From assembly GCA_039033415.1 (NCBI GenBank), contig JBCCCR010000011.1, positions 124,001 to 188,000 on the forward strand: a stretch of 64,000 nucleotides of DNA, given 5' to 3'. The position numbers were made by a program, and so were the translations under genes. This document shows positions 1-10,685 of the stretch, piece after piece; positions within the stretch are counted from its first letter, which is position 1, and every line of letters starts with the position of its first letter. The notes beneath the pieces are model-generated. The model saw nothing but the letters and a program-made list of their open reading frames with translations, was not told the DNA's origin and did no database searches. Origin of the DNA: Pseudomonadota bacterium. GTDB taxonomy: Bacteria > Pseudomonadota > Gammaproteobacteria > Xanthomonadales > SZUA-38.

Positions 1-1452
1 ATCTTCAGCCTTCCAGCGGGTCAGCGCCAGGCGGGCATAGCCCAGCGCTTTCTCTTCGACGGATTCGTCCAGTTGTTTCTCAAACCGATCTGCGGCCCAC
101 ACGGGGTCCAGCGACTTTCGCTCCTCCAGCGAGGCGCAGATCGACCGGCCCAGGCTGTCGAAGATCATGCCGTAGGCCGCTGCATGGATCACACCGCCGG
201 TGAGGGTGCCGATGCCTGGAAAAGCCTTGAAGGCATTGCCGGTCACCGCGAGGACCAGGGCGGTGGTCTTTTTGAGCCGGTCGCCGGCGAGGGTGAGAAA
301 ACGGTCGATCTCGATTTCCCGCACGGGGATTTCGTACAGCTCCCCAAGCTCTCGCAGAAAGCGCGTGGCGAGGGCAGCCTGAATCACCAGGTCGGATCCG
401 GGAGTGATGGCGGCCAAAGCTCCGATCACGGCCCGGCGCGCATATTTTTCGGTGAGGGCCTGGCCCGCCTCGCTGCGCTGGTCAGCTTCGGCGCGCTGGA
501 GTTTTTCGCTGGCCAGCTTCAGCGAGCTGCGCTCGCGCTCACCCTCAAGCTCCTGACGCGCAAGCTGGCGGTCGACGGCCTGCCACAGGGTATCAACCTG
601 GGCTGGTCGCTCCCGGGTGGTGAGCTTCTCGTTCCCACTCTCCTGCAGGACGACCTGCTCTTCGCCGCCGGCACTGACGGTGACGACCGACGCAACGTCG
701 GCACCGCTGCGTTCGGCCAGCCGCTCGGACAACGCCGCCAGTTCCTCGGCGGTGTACCGATCGGATTTGTTGAGTGCAACAATCACGGGCTTGCCATAGC
801 CGGCCAGGCGTTTGAGCTCAACCCCATCATTGCGGTCGAGGTCGCCGTCAGCCACGTAGATCACCAGGTGCGCCCGAATCGCCTCATCCCGGGCCGCGTC
901 CATCAACTCCTCCGTCGCCGCGTGGCCAAACCCGGGAACATCAGCCAGCTGCACCGGCCGGCCTGCGCGGTCGCCCGCGTAGTGGGCAATGCGGCGGGTC
1001 GTACCCAGGGTCACGCCGGCGGTCAATTGATGCTGTGGGAGCAGGGCTTCAATCAGCGAGCTTTTGCCGGCTGACGCGCCGCCGAACATGGCCAGATACA
1101 CCTCGCCACTGTCCTTGCGCTGATCCAGGCGACGAAGCTCTGCCTGAGCCGTGCCGATCGCGACACCTCGCTGGTCCGCGTGGTCGATTCGCTCGCGCAG
1201 CGTTTCGGCATCCACCACCGAGGGCGAGGGAGGTTGAGAGTGCGCCGGGCCGCGCAGCAGCCGGATTCCGACCAGCGTGCCAGCACCGGCAAAGAGCACC
1301 ATGACTGCAGCAAAGGCCGGCGGTGCCCAGGGCCCTACCTCACGCAGCCGCTCCCACACCGACAGCAGGAGATCGGCCGACATCATCAGCGCGATCATGA
1401 GCAGCAGCACCAACAGGCCAACGAGAATGGCTGCCAGGGAACGAACGGTCAT
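1..1452 (-). CDS. GTPase with DUF697 (YcjF-like) C-terminal region, 3' end cut by window
   Basis: The frame is open from an ATG at 1452 to the window edge, so 484 codons are present and the C-terminus is missing. The first 65 residues contain two hydrophobic segments (about 5-30 and 42-60), so the protein is probably anchored in the inner membrane. A G domain follows: Walker A GGASAGKSS, G3 DVPGFGH and G4 NKSD. The region after it has a helical stretch and an Ala/Gly-rich segment (ITPGSDLVIQAAL, then GIGTLTGGVIHAAAYG) typical of DUF697 GTPases. The exact cellular role of this family is poorly known; envelope stress or membrane remodelling has been suggested for relatives. It is transcribed away from the HD-GYP gene start, in the same direction as that gene. 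Confidence 0.85.
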   Translation of the reverse strand, partial: MTVRSLAAILVGLLVLLLMIALMMSADLLLSVWERLREVGPWAPPAFAAVMVLFAGAGTLVGIRLLRGPAHSQPPSPSVVDAETLRERIDHADQRGVAIGTAQAELRRLDQRKDSGEVYLAMFGGASAGKSSLIEALLPQHQLTAGVTLGTTRRIAHYAGDRAGRPVQLADVPGFGHAATEELMDAARDEAIRAHLVIYVADGDLDRNDGVELKRLAGYGKPVIVALNKSDRYTAEELAALSERLAERSGADVASVVTVSAGGEEQVVLQESGNEKLTTRERPAQVDTLWQAVDRQLARQELEGERERSSLKLASEKLQRAEADQRSEAGQALTEKYARRAVIGALAAITPGSDLVIQAALATRFLRELGELYEIPVREIEIDRFLTLAGDRLKKTTALVLAVTGNAFKAFPGIGTLTGGVIHAAAYGMIFDSLGRSICASLEERKSLDPVWAADRFEKQLDESVEEKALGYARLALTRWKAED

Positions 1453-1567
1453 GGCCCATTATCGCATGAGCCGGCGGCACATCGGGTTTGCGGGTAGCAA
1501 GCGTGTCAACCGCGGGCGGCACAACCTGGCCGAGGAAACACGGGGCAGGGCCGGACGGCCCGTGGGA

Positions 1568-2926
1568 TCAGCCGAAGGCGAGCTTTCGCCAGGTCGGCCG
1601 CTGAGCCTCGTAGGCCTCCATAATCACGTTGGGGTCGAGGCCAAACTCGCCCGAGGCAAGGCCGCGGTTGATGCTGACCGGCTTGTCCTCGTGGGTGCTG
1701 TTGTAGTTTCGCAGATCGACTCGCTCCAGCTTGTCCAGCGGCCGCTTGTCGCTTCCCAGCACCATCAGAACCACCGGCTGAATTCGCTGTGACACGTTTT
1801 GCTCTTTGATCAAAGCAACCTCGCCGGTGCACAGCTCGACCAGCGTGCCGGTCGGGTAGATGCCTAGGGCCTGAATAAACTCCTCGACCAGCTGGCCCTG
1901 AAACAGCACTTCCCGATGGTCATAAAGGAAGTCGGTCGCCTCAGCCGCGGTATAGACCTTGTCGGTGTGAGGTCGCAGGCTGGTCATCGCGTCGTAGGTA
2001 TCCGTCAGACCGGCGATACGACCGAGCAGCGGGATCTGATCCCCGAACTTACCTTCAGGATAGCCGGACCCGTCGAAACGCTCGTGGTGGTTTTCCACCA
2101 CTTCGATGACGTCATCACCGATGCCGACACAGCGATCCAGGATTTCAACGCCGTCGGTCACGTGGGCACGCAGCCGCGCGATTTCTTCGTCGGCCAAGGT
2201 GCCCTTTTTGTCGAGCAGCCGACGCGGAACCTTCGCCTTGCCAACCTCGCAAAGCAGGGCGCCGAGCGCCAGCCGGTCCAGCTGATGTTCCGACAGCCCA
2301 AGATGCCGCCCGAGGACCGCCGACAAGACGGCCATGCGCACGGAGTGGCCATAGGAGTAGGCGTCACGGTCACGCAGCTTGATCATCCAGACAAACGCGT
2401 CCGGGTGGCGGATCACGCTTTGCACCATTTCCTGGGTGGTGCGACGAACCCCTCGGACACTCAAGGCGCGGCCGACGCGAATATCGTCCACCACGCCCGC
2501 CACTTCGCGAGACAGGTCTAGGTGGAACTGTTGCGCGCGCTTCATTTCGCGGCGGAAGCGGCGGGGCGAACGATAGAAGTCTGGCCGGACCTTGATCGGC
2601 ACCGAGCTGATGCCATAGAGATCCTGGTCTTTACCCAGCCGGCGATTCGGCGTGGGGATGTTCAGCAGCTCTGCGCTGGTGTCTTCAACCTCGGTGGCCT
2701 GGCGCCAAGGCCGGTTGAGCGCCGAACCGGCTTTCGGCGGCACGCCACGTAGGACGTCAACGTAGACAAACTGGCAATATTTACGCAGGGCGGCGATATC
2801 ACGTTCGCCGCGGACGACAAAACCCTGGAAGGGAAACGGTGTGGACAGCCATGGCCGATCAAGCTGGCACACATACATGCCTTTGATCAGGTTTTCGACT
2901 TCAACTTGGACCTGTTCTGTCCGCAC
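1568..2926 (-). CDS. DUF3391 / HD-GYP domain protein with altered HD dyad
   Basis: This 452-residue protein starts at a GTG with a purine-rich ribosome site (AAGGA) just upstream. Residues 1-60 match the DUF3391 N-terminal module. An HD-GYP domain lies at about 165-370. HD-GYP proteins usually hydrolyse cyclic di-GMP. The signature HHERFDGSGYP is intact at 280-290, and H194 and H255 are plausible metal ligands. The defining HD pair, however, reads C226-E227 within LCEVGK, where active members have HDIGK. It may therefore bind rather than cleave the nucleotide, or use different metals. It is divergently arranged with a giant histidine kinase across a 325-base gap, so a shared signalling role is possible but not shown. 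Confidence 0.9.
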   Translation of the reverse strand: MRTEQVQVEVENLIKGMYVCQLDRPWLSTPFPFQGFVVRGERDIAALRKYCQFVYVDVLRGVPPKAGSALNRPWRQATEVEDTSAELLNIPTPNRRLGKDQDLYGISSVPIKVRPDFYRSPRRFRREMKRAQQFHLDLSREVAGVVDDIRVGRALSVRGVRRTTQEMVQSVIRHPDAFVWMIKLRDRDAYSYGHSVRMAVLSAVLGRHLGLSEHQLDRLALGALLCEVGKAKVPRRLLDKKGTLADEEIARLRAHVTDGVEILDRCVGIGDDVIEVVENHHERFDGSGYPEGKFGDQIPLLGRIAGLTDTYDAMTSLRPHTDKVYTAAEATDFLYDHREVLFQGQLVEEFIQALGIYPTGTLVELCTGEVALIKEQNVSQRIQPVVLMVLGSDKRPLDKLERVDLRNYNSTHEDKPVSINRGLASGEFGLDPNVIMEAYEAQRPTWRKLAFG

Positions 2927-3251
2927 TGCTTCCTTACTCTCCCTTTGCTAGCGGCGTGTCCCTCGACGATCGCCAATTCGCCGACACCTTCGCCTCCCTA
3001 CCATAGGATCGAACGGGTGTTCGGTTCTGCGAACTGGATCACAACCGCGCCGCCCTCAAGCGGCAATTCTGCTCTCGGCTCCCTGCCGAGCGCACGGCCG
3101 ACGCCCTCACTGGCTGGCCACGAAAGAGCGGTTATCGACATCTTCCATGTCTGCCTTTACCGCATCTCCCGGGAAAAAGGTAACCTATCTATCCGTGCTC
3201 GTCTATCGACGGGAGCGCCCAAGTTGCTGAATTAACATTGGTTTAACGATC
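2927..3251. other. Divergent intergenic region between HD-GYP and histidine kinase genes
   Basis: There are 325 bases with no plausible gene. The region must carry the promoters for both flanking genes, but I see no convincing -35/-10 pair and no strong hairpin. The kinase start has no Shine-Dalgarno sequence in front of it. An in-frame TGA at 3228 rules out a longer kinase N-terminus from an upstream ATG. Confidence 0.5.
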
Positions 3252-6200
3252 TTGAAACACGCTTTTGCTTTCGCGGCCGCCGTATTGGTCGCCGTACTCA
3301 CGCTCGTTGCCCCGGCAGGCCTGCTGGCAAGCCAGGTGGTCGACGTGCTGACCGTTGAGGATGGCCTGCCCGCCAACGCGGTCACCGCGCTGGCCCAAGA
3401 CGCAGAAGGGTTCCTGTGGATCGGCAGCAGCGACGGGCTGGCACGCTTTGACGGGACGGACTTCACCCTGTTTCGTAACGATCCGTCCGACCCCGGTTCG
3501 CTGCCGGGCAACGGGGTGCAGGCGCTGCTCGTAGACCGCAGCAATCAGCTCTGGGTCGCCCTGGAGGGAGCCGGTCTGGCGGTGCTGAGCCCCGGACAAC
3601 GCCGGGTGAGCAAACTCGAGCTCGACGTACCCGAGGGATCCGGCAGCTTCGACGTTTTTGCGCTTGCCGACGATCAGGCGGGAGACGTCTGGGTTGGGCT
3701 CTACAAGGCAGGCCTGCGCCGTTTTCGGGGCACGCCGCCACAGCCTGAGTCGTTTGCCGCCGCCGGGCAGCTGAGGAGTCAGACCGTCTTCGCGCTAGCC
3801 CCCGACGCTGTCGGCGGCATCTATCTCGGCACGATCGGCGACGGTCTTCAGCGCCTCGATGCGGACGGGTCACGGCTGCGACCGAGCCGCCTGGCGGCAA
3901 AGAATATCTGGGCGCTGGCGACTCAAGGTGGGCTGCTCCGGGTGGCGCCTGAAGGGCAGGCGGGCACCTTCGACTTTGAGGGCGGACAGTTTGCCGCGCT
4001 GCCACCGTTGGCCAATCAGGTCACCACGATCGCACCGCTGGCTGACGGCCGCGCCTGGCTGGGGAGTTACGCCGGTCTGGCGCTGGTGGACCCCGACTGG
4101 CAGTCGATCAGCCGAACGCTGTCCGCGCAGCCCGCGCTGCGCGACGCGCTGCCCAGCAACCAGGTCAATGCTTTACTGCTCGATCGGGAAGGCTCCCTGT
4201 GGATCGGCACCAGCGACGGTTTGGCCCGGCTGCCCGCGGGCTGGGACAACTTCACGCTGTATCGCCATGACCCGTTGGCGGATCAATCCATCAGCGCCAG
4301 CCCGAGGGTGGCGGTAGGGACGGCGACATCGATCTGGGTCGGCGGGGTGTCCGGCTGGCTGGATCGCATCGATCGCGCGAGCGGTCTGGCGCAGCGGCTC
4401 GCGAGGCCTGAACGCGAGGGGATGCCGACCACCGGCGGCGTATGGTCGATTCTCGCGGAAAGTGACGAGCGGCTGTGGCTCGGTCTGACCGGCGGCGTGG
4501 CGCGCTTTGAGCCGTCAACCTCGGCACTGCGGTTTGTGCCGGTTGCGCCTCGGGAAAACGCCAGCGGACCGGTGCGCGTTGAACACATTGCGCGCGACCG
4601 CCGCGGCAACCTCTGGCTCGGCGCGACCGAACGCGGGCTGCTGCGGCTCGATGCCGAATCGCTGACGCTGGAGGATTTCAGCGACCGCATCAGCGGCGCT
4701 TTTGTAGAGCAGCTCTCACTGGCGCCGGACGGCACGCTCTGGATTGCCAGCGACGGGGGACTCGATCAGCTGGATCCGCAGCGCGGGACGGTGGCCGCGA
4801 TGCTGCCGAGCGGTGAATACACCCTGAGCTTGGCACACGGTCTGAATCAGGACCTCTGGGTGGGTCACCTGGACGGGCTCGTGCATTATCAGAAAACCGC
4901 CGGCGGGCTCGAACGCGTCAGGCAATTCACCGAGGCGCAGGGTATACCTCAGATCCGCTTCGGAGGGATTGCCGTTGATACCAGCGGGGACGTTTGGCTG
5001 ACCAGCCAGCGGGGCCTGTTTCGCTACCGGCCGGCGAGTGGCCTGACGCAGTCCTTTGGCCGCCCAGACGGGCTCGTCAGCAATGAGTTTCGCGAGCGCC
5101 CGCTGTCCCGGATGGCCGGTGGTGAGCTGCTCGCCACCAGCGCGCGGGGCATCCTGGCCTTTGATCCGCTGCAGGTGTCGGTGACCGGGTCACCGCCGCC
5201 GGTGGTCATCACCGAGGTACGGGTAGCCAATCAGCCCGTCATGCGGCTTGAAGAGGCATGGCAGACCATCGCGCTGGAACATTCGGGCGGCGATATATCG
5301 TTTCATTTCGCGGGCCTGTCGCTGGTCAATCCGGCGGCCAACCAGTACGCCTATCAACTGGAGGGGCTCGACGAAAACTGGATCTACGCGGGAAATGCTC
5401 GCTCCAGGACCTATAACAATCTAGCGCCGGGAAACTATCGGTTTATGGTTAAGGCGGCGGACGCCCGCGGTTTTTGGAACGAAACGCCGGCGACGCTCGC
5501 GCTGAGTGTTCCCTATCCGCCGTGGCGGACCGGCTGGGCTTATCTTGGTTACGTGCTCGGTGGATTGGGGCTGCTGGCCTGGTCCGGCCTGGGTTTTCGC
5601 CAGCGGCTTCGGCGTGGCCACGAGCTCGATCGCGCCCGCGAGCGCCAAACCTGGGCGGAAACCCAGCGCGACATGACGCTGTCGCTCACCTCTTCGCTGG
5701 AGGTGACAGAAATCCTCAAGCGACTGCTGCGTGGACTGTCGGAGGTGGTCAAATCCGACCGCGCTGTGGTCAGCGTCGACTGCGCTGGGCTGCCCCGAGC
5801 GCAGGTACACGACGGTTACCGCGCCGCGGACCTGCCAAACTTTCGGGACATCCGAAACACGATCCTTCAGCTGTCCCAGCCCGCCGTCGACGAGCCGACC
5901 ACGCTTTCGGCGATGGGGCAGCTCGGCGGCAGCATCACGGTGCCGGTGGCGGCGGGTGATCGGGTCATGGGTGTGGTCACGCTGAACCGGGAAGATGCTC
6001 AGGGCTACGTCGAGCGCGACCGAATGATGGCCGCCACCTACGCTCGTCAGGCGGGCGTCGCGCTGGAGAATGCCCGGCTCTTTCGCGAGGTCAAGAAGCT
6101 CGCCGATGAGGCCGAATCAGCCAACCAGGCGAAGTCTGATTTTCTCGCCAAGATGAGCCACGAGATTCGCACGCCGATGAATGGTGTCCTGGGCATGACC

Positions 6201-7649
6201 GAGATGCTGCTGGAAACATCACTGAGCGGCGATCAGCGGAACTACGCCCAGGCGGTGCAGGATTCGGGCAACGTGCTGCTCAACATCATCAACGACATAT
6301 TGGATCTATCCAAGATCGAGGCGGGTCGCCTCGAGCTTGAGACCATCGACGTTCACCTGGGGCAGCTAGTCGAGCAAACGGTCAAGCTGTTCAGCGGCGC
6401 GGCGGCCAAAAAGGGGATCGAGCTCGGCTACCTGATCGATCCCAACCTGAATCGCCACTTTCTCGGCGATCCGGTGCGGATTCGGCAGGTGTTGATGAAC
6501 CTTCTGAACAACGCGCTAAAGTTTACCGAACGTGGACGGGTCCGGGTCGACGTAAGCCCGGGTGCCGACAACACCGTACGGTTTGTCGTCAAGGACACGG
6601 GTATCGGGATGGACACCGGCGCCTACCGACAGCTTTTCCAGCCGTTTACGCAGGCTGATCAGTCGACCAGCCGGCGCTATGGCGGCACGGGGCTAGGGCT
6701 GGCGATCTGCCGGCAGCTGGTCGACAAGATGGGCGGCTCGATCGACGCGGTGACCAAACCGGGTCACGGGAGCCTGTTTTGGTTCGAGCTGCCGCTGGCG
6801 CAGGTTCGCGAGGCGGTTGAGCCGCGTCTGCCCGGCACGGACTGGCTGGAGCAGGGTTACTGCCTGCTGCTCATGCGTCCCAGCATCGCGCGCGAGGCGA
6901 TTTTGGCTTTTCTGACCCACCAGCGAATTAAGGTTGAGGTCAGCACGGGTTCACCCGCCGAACCGCTGCCTGCGTCCCCGCCGGTACTCATCATCGCCCA
7001 GGCGGCGGCGTGGTCAGCGGAGCTCGCCCGGCAGCTCGCCAAGCCGCACCAGCCGATCGGCGTGTTGTGGGTGGTGGACGACGGTCAGGCACCCTCGTTG
7101 CCCGCCGGTCTCAAGCTCGCCGGCAACCCGCTTCGGCCGCCAGTCTTTGAGTCGGAGCTGATGCTGCGGCTGATGGAAGCCTCGACGGACTCAGCGCCGC
7201 CGGCGGCAGCCAGCGAGACGCCCGTTGCCAGCGGCAAACACCTGCTGGTGGTGGAAGACAACCCGATGAACCAGGCGGTCGTGCTGGAGATGCTCGACGG
7301 GCTGGGGCACACGGTGGACGTGGTGGACAGCGCTCCCGAGTGCCTGTCACAGCTCGCTTCGACGCGCTACGACCTCATCTTGATGGACTGCGAGCTGCCG
7401 GGTCAGGACGGCATCGAACTGACCCGGACCCTGCGTCGGGATACACGTCCCCACGTGGCGCGGCTACCCATTGTCGCGCTGACGGCTCACGCCGGGGCCG
7501 ATTACCACCGTCGCTGTATGGACGCCGGCATGGATGCCTTTCTGGACAAGCCGATCAGCAAAGCGCGCTTACGCGATGCCCTGGAGGCCGCGCTTGGCGG
7601 CACCCGCCGGCCGGACGCCGAAACCGGCTCAGCGCCTGATACCGCTTAG
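3252..7649 (+). CDS. Hybrid two-component sensor histidine kinase with periplasmic beta-propellers
   Basis: This is a 1465-residue protein with a TTG start; an in-frame stop at 3228 leaves little choice. A signal peptide (1-26) is followed by at least twelve Reg_prop-type repeats of the form V-ALA-D--G-LWIGT-DGL-R-D, to about residue 640. These would make two seven-bladed propellers as in HTCS sensors. A Y_Y_Y domain lies at about 685-755, a transmembrane helix near 762-785 and a GAF domain near 815-945. The HisKA domain has phospho-acceptor H970 ([15 protein letters not shown]). The ATPase domain has [15 protein letters not shown] and [14 protein letters not shown] degenerate receiver without the Asp sits near 1195-1305. 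A true receiver near 1330-1445 has acceptor D1379 and the conserved Lys in DKPIS. No output DNA-binding domain is present, so it needs a partner. The ligand is unknown, perhaps a glycan by analogy with HTCS. Confidence 0.92.
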   Translation: MKHAFAFAAAVLVAVLTLVAPAGLLASQVVDVLTVEDGLPANAVTALAQDAEGFLWIGSSDGLARFDGTDFTLFRNDPSDPGSLPGNGVQALLVDRSNQLWVALEGAGLAVLSPGQRRVSKLELDVPEGSGSFDVFALADDQAGDVWVGLYKAGLRRFRGTPPQPESFAAAGQLRSQTVFALAPDAVGGIYLGTIGDGLQRLDADGSRLRPSRLAAKNIWALATQGGLLRVAPEGQAGTFDFEGGQFAALPPLANQVTTIAPLADGRAWLGSYAGLALVDPDWQSISRTLSAQPALRDALPSNQVNALLLDREGSLWIGTSDGLARLPAGWDNFTLYRHDPLADQSISASPRVAVGTATSIWVGGVSGWLDRIDRASGLAQRLARPEREGMPTTGGVWSILAESDERLWLGLTGGVARFEPSTSALRFVPVAPRENASGPVRVEHIARDRRGNLWLGATERGLLRLDAESLTLEDFSDRISGAFVEQLSLAPDGTLWIASDGGLDQLDPQRGTVAAMLPSGEYTLSLAHGLNQDLWVGHLDGLVHYQKTAGGLERVRQFTEAQGIPQIRFGGIAVDTSGDVWLTSQRGLFRYRPASGLTQSFGRPDGLVSNEFRERPLSRMAGGELLATSARGILAFDPLQVSVTGSPPPVVITEVRVANQPVMRLEEAWQTIALEHSGGDISFHFAGLSLVNPAANQYAYQLEGLDENWIYAGNARSRTYNNLAPGNYRFMVKAADARGFWNETPATLALSVPYPPWRTGWAYLGYVLGGLGLLAWSGLGFRQRLRRGHELDRARERQTWAETQRDMTLSLTSSLEVTEILKRLLRGLSEVVKSDRAVVSVDCAGLPRAQVHDGYRAADLPNFRDIRNTILQLSQPAVDEPTTLSAMGQLGGSITVPVAAGDRVMGVVTLNREDAQGYVERDRMMAATYARQAGVALENARLFREVKKLADEAESANQAKSDFLAKMSHEIRTPMNGVLGMTEMLLETSLSGDQRNYAQAVQDSGNVLLNIINDILDLSKIEAGRLELETIDVHLGQLVEQTVKLFSGAAAKKGIELGYLIDPNLNRHFLGDPVRIRQVLMNLLNNALKFTERGRVRVDVSPGADNTVRFVVKDTGIGMDTGAYRQLFQPFTQADQSTSRRYGGTGLGLAICRQLVDKMGGSIDAVTKPGHGSLFWFELPLAQVREAVEPRLPGTDWLEQGYCLLLMRPSIAREAILAFLTHQRIKVEVSTGSPAEPLPASPPVLIIAQAAAWSAELARQLAKPHQPIGVLWVVDDGQAPSLPAGLKLAGNPLRPPVFESELMLRLMEASTDSAPPAAASETPVASGKHLLVVEDNPMNQAVVLEMLDGLGHTVDVVDSAPECLSQLASTRYDLILMDCELPGQDGIELTRTLRRDTRPHVARLPIVALTAHAGADYHRRCMDAGMDAFLDKPISKARLRDALEAALGGTRRPDAETGSAPDTA

Positions 7650-7670
7650 GCGCGCCGCACCCGGCGTCGA

Positions 7671-8729
7671 TCAGGTGCGTTGGCTTGCCTGGTGGACGTG
7701 CTCGACTAAAACGCCCAGGTGTTCGGGATTGATGTCCGGCGTGATGCCATGCCCGAGGTTGAAGACGTGGCCGGGGCCGTCGCCGTAGCTCCTTAGCACC
7801 TTTTCCGCTTCGGCTTTGATCACCTCCGGGCCGGCCGCCAGCAGCGCTGGATCAAGATTGCCCTGCAGCGCCACCCGGTCACCCGTATACAGCCGCGCAT
7901 CCTGCAGATCGGTGGTCCAATCCACGCCCAGCGCGTCGCAGCCGCTGTCGGCCAATTGCGCCAACCGCGGCCCGGCGTTCTTGGTGAAGAGCACAATCGG
8001 CACCTCGCGACCCTCCGCCTCGCGGGTCAGGTTATCCACGATCCGCGTCATGTAGTTCAGCGAAAACTCCTGGTAAAGCGCGGGGCTCAGCGCACCGCCC
8101 CAGGTGTCGAACACCATCAGCGCCTGGGCGCCGGCGGCAATCTGCGCGTTCAGGTACTCAACCACCGAGTCGGCCAGCACGGAGAGCAGCTGGTGGGCCG
8201 CGGCGGTTTCTTCGACCAGCATCGCTTTGGTGCGAGAAAAGTTTTTGCTGCTACCGCCCTCCACCATGTACGTCGCGAGTGTCCAGGGGCTGCCGGAAAA
8301 CCCGATCAGCGGCACCTTGCCGTCCAGCTCCCGGCGGATCAGGCTGACCGCGTCGGTTACATAACGCAGATCCGAGCCCATATCCGGAACCGCCAGCGTC
8401 GCGATGTCGGCCGGCGACCTGACCGGCCGCTCGAAGCGCGGGCCTTCGCCTTCGGAGAAATAGAGGCCGCGACCCATGGCGTCCGGGATGGTCAGAATGT
8501 CGCTGAACAAGATCGCGGCGTCGAGCGCAAAGCGTCGCAGGGGCTGAAGCGTTACTTCGCAGGCGAGGTCGGGGTTCTGGCATAAACTCATGAAGTCGCC
8601 GGCCTGCGCTCGTACCTTGCGATACTCGGGCAGATAGCGCCCGGCCTGGCGCATGATCCAGATCGGCGTGTAGTTGGTCGGCTGACGCAGCAGCGCTCGC
8701 AGCAGCGTGTCGTTTCTCAATTCGGTCAA
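7671..8729 (-). CDS. hemE: Uroporphyrinogen decarboxylase
   Basis: HemE removes four carboxyl groups from uroporphyrinogen III to give coproporphyrinogen III in haem synthesis, in the cytoplasm. The protein has 352 residues, the usual family length. It shows the N-terminal signature [12 protein letters not shown] (about 26-37), the [12 protein letters not shown] segment carrying the catalytic Asp, and the C-terminal [15 protein letters not shown]. The start is TTG at 8729 with AAGGAA about eight bases upstream. It is the last gene of the minus-strand run aroK-aroB-WGR-SPOR-hemE and converges on the kinase gene with 21 bases between the stops. Confidence 0.97.
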   Translation of the reverse strand: MTELRNDTLLRALLRQPTNYTPIWIMRQAGRYLPEYRKVRAQAGDFMSLCQNPDLACEVTLQPLRRFALDAAILFSDILTIPDAMGRGLYFSEGEGPRFERPVRSPADIATLAVPDMGSDLRYVTDAVSLIRRELDGKVPLIGFSGSPWTLATYMVEGGSSKNFSRTKAMLVEETAAAHQLLSVLADSVVEYLNAQIAAGAQALMVFDTWGGALSPALYQEFSLNYMTRIVDNLTREAEGREVPIVLFTKNAGPRLAQLADSGCDALGVDWTTDLQDARLYTGDRVALQGNLDPALLAAGPEVIKAEAEKVLRSYGDGPGHVFNLGHGITPDINPEHLGVLVEHVHQASQRT

Positions 8730-8795
8730 CGTTGTGGTTCCTTCAGCTTCCGCGGTCTTGCTGCCATCGGCCTGGCCGGGCAGCGGTTGCTTTTC

Positions 8796-10400
8796 TCAGG
8801 GTTGATTCAGTGCCTTTTGCAGCGGCGCCACCGTGCGAATCCAGGGTGATCGAATGCTAGCCGGCAGCTCGGTCAACGCGGCTTCCGCGCTGGCCAGCGA
8901 ATTGTACCCGCCTTTCAGCAGCAGGACGCGGGTCCCGGCCCCTTCGTCCAGCGAAATCGCGATGAGCTGCTGGGCCGAGAGTTCATGGCGCCGCAGGTAC
9001 AGTCCCAGCAGCTCGGGTTTTGACAGGCTGGTGAGCTGGATGACGAAGGCGCCTGGTTCCAGGGTCGACAGCGCGTCGGCGCCCGCAAGCTTGGGGGCTG
9101 GCGGGGCCGTCACCGCGGCGGCGGGCGGGCGGGCGGACTGTTCGCGGGCTGCGGTCTCCCGGAGGACGTTTGCCCGGGACGAGCGACTGGGTACCGAATC
9201 GGCGCGGGTCGGTTGCGGTGCGGGCTGCGGCCGTTTCTCGACGGCTGGCTCGGCGGCCGCCCTCGTGGCTGGCGCTGAGGTGCCGCTAGGCTCAATGGGC
9301 GCCGGCGGTTCCTCAGCGCGGGTAGACTCCGCGATCGATGGCTGCGTCACCGGCGCCGGCCGGGCGCCGGCTGCCGCCGCGGCTTTCGGCTCGGTCGCTG
9401 TCGGGGTTTGAGGCTCAGTCGCTGCAGCACCTAGCGTCGTCGGCGGCGCCGGGTCAGCGGGCTCCGCCGGGGCCATGGTCGGCGCCTCGGCGAGCGCCGG
9501 CGCAGGGTTCGTCGCGAGAGCGGGTTCGCTTTCGTCAGCGGCGGTGGTTTTCCCCGGGACGTCCGCCACCAACCGGTCGGCGTTCTCTTCGTTGGTCACC
9601 GGCGACACCTCAGCGATCGGCTCCCGCGTTACGGGCGGGTTCTCCACGGGTGCCCTGGTCGGTGCAGGGCGTTCTGCCGGACCGGCTGTGGGACTGGCTG
9701 TCGCACCAGCCGCCGGGCGTGGCGGAGCGGTGGCGGCGACCAGCGGCTCGATCGGTGTTTCCCCGGCCGCGAGCGAGCCATAGTCGTACAGCTGCCCGGT
9801 CAGCTTTGCGACCTCGGCGATTTGGGGGCGCATCGCCTGCACCGCATTAGGCATGGCCACAACCGCCCTCGACGCCTGTGCCGGCGTCACGAAGCTGCCC
9901 CAAAGGATGAGCTGGCGCGCCTTGTCGCCCTCGATCACCGCCATATAACGAACGAGTGCCGGATCGAGGCCGAAGCTATCCACGAAGCCAGGGATTTCGT
10001 CCACCTCGGAGACGCTGGCGATCTTGAGCGTAAAGACATCGCGCGCGCGTTGATTGGCGGGTGTGACCACAGGTGCCGCGGGCATCGGCATGAGTGCGTC
10101 GATCGGCGAAACGGTCTGCGTGGGATCGTCCGCGGGGTCAGGGAGCCGAAAAACGTCCGGAGTGGGGACGGCGGCCTGGGTAGGTTTCAGCTCGGGCAGC
10201 GGGGCCGCCTCGGGTGCGGTGCCGTCCCGGCTGCAGCGCCAGGCCTTTTGGTCGCCTGCAACGCAGGTGACCGTACCGTCCGTCTGGGCCGCGGCGCCGG
10301 CCGCCGTCAGCAGCAGCAGCGCGGCGGCGATGAGGAGGCCCGGTTGGCTGGCGGCCGCAGGTTTATCCGTCGGGTTCACAGGTTTGTCCCTAGGGTTCAT
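8796..10400 (-). CDS. SPOR-domain envelope protein with two SPOR-like domains
   Basis: The 534-residue protein has one N-terminal hydrophobic segment (about 20-38, ending AGAAAQ) that could be an uncleaved anchor or a signal peptide. A first SPOR-like fold lies at about 118-200 (DVFTLKIASVSEVDEI to LILWGSFVTPAQASRAVVAM). A Pro/Ala/Thr/Glu-rich linker of about 240 residues follows. A clear C-terminal SPOR domain lies at about 448-530 (GAFVIQLTSLSKPELLG to VLLLKGGYNSLASAEAAL). SPOR domains bind denuded glycan strands at the division septum. The place after aroB matches DamX of enterobacteria and similar division proteins elsewhere, so septal peptidoglycan binding is a fair inference. The start is ATG, with six bases between it and the WGR gene stop. 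Confidence 0.88.
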   Translation of the reverse strand: MNPRDKPVNPTDKPAAASQPGLLIAAALLLLTAAGAAAQTDGTVTCVAGDQKAWRCSRDGTAPEAAPLPELKPTQAAVPTPDVFRLPDPADDPTQTVSPIDALMPMPAAPVVTPANQRARDVFTLKIASVSEVDEIPGFVDSFGLDPALVRYMAVIEGDKARQLILWGSFVTPAQASRAVVAMPNAVQAMRPQIAEVAKLTGQLYDYGSLAAGETPIEPLVAATAPPRPAAGATASPTAGPAERPAPTRAPVENPPVTREPIAEVSPVTNEENADRLVADVPGKTTAADESEPALATNPAPALAEAPTMAPAEPADPAPPTTLGAAATEPQTPTATEPKAAAAAGARPAPVTQPSIAESTRAEEPPAPIEPSGTSAPATRAAAEPAVEKRPQPAPQPTRADSVPSRSSRANVLRETAAREQSARPPAAAVTAPPAPKLAGADALSTLEPGAFVIQLTSLSKPELLGLYLRRHELSAQQLIAISLDEGAGTRVLLLKGGYNSLASAEAALTELPASIRSPWIRTVAPLQKALNQP

Positions 10401-10406
10401 ATGACA

Positions 10407-10649
10407 CTAATCCCCCTGGATGAACATGACCTGGTAGCCCCGTCCCAGCTGGCGATCGCGCTGCCAGATCAGCGCCGCCTGGGCTTCGTCCATCGACTGA
10501 AAATGCTCTTTTCGCAGGGTCCCGCGGCTACCCAGTGGACCCCACTGGCGCACCAGCGACCAGCCGCCCAGAAGATCTTCCTGGAGAAGAAGCTGGTAAT
10601 AGCGCAAAGCCTGGTCCGGCTGCGGTCGGGTTTGCATATAGATACGCAT
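10407..10649 (-). CDS. Small WGR-domain protein
   Basis: This 80-residue protein is nearly all WGR domain: W29 (GGWSLVRQWGPLGSRG) begins the motif and the core continues to the C-terminus. WGR domains are known in PARPs, where they touch DNA ends, and as short stand-alone proteins in bacteria whose function is unclear. It lies between aroB and the SPOR gene on the same strand, six bases before the latter, so it is co-transcribed with them. I would not assign a more precise function. Confidence 0.85.
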   Translation of the reverse strand: MRIYMQTRPQPDQALRYYQLLLQEDLLGGWSLVRQWGPLGSRGTLRKEHFQSMDEAQAALIWQRDRQLGRGYQVMFIQGD

Positions 10650-10685
10650 GGTAACCCTCGATTCTATCGCAGCGCTGCGGTGGGC

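Noticed and set aside
73-1074. Plus-strand 333-codon frame at the left edge
   Set aside because: It is antisense to the DUF697 GTPase, whose motifs are unambiguous on the minus strand.
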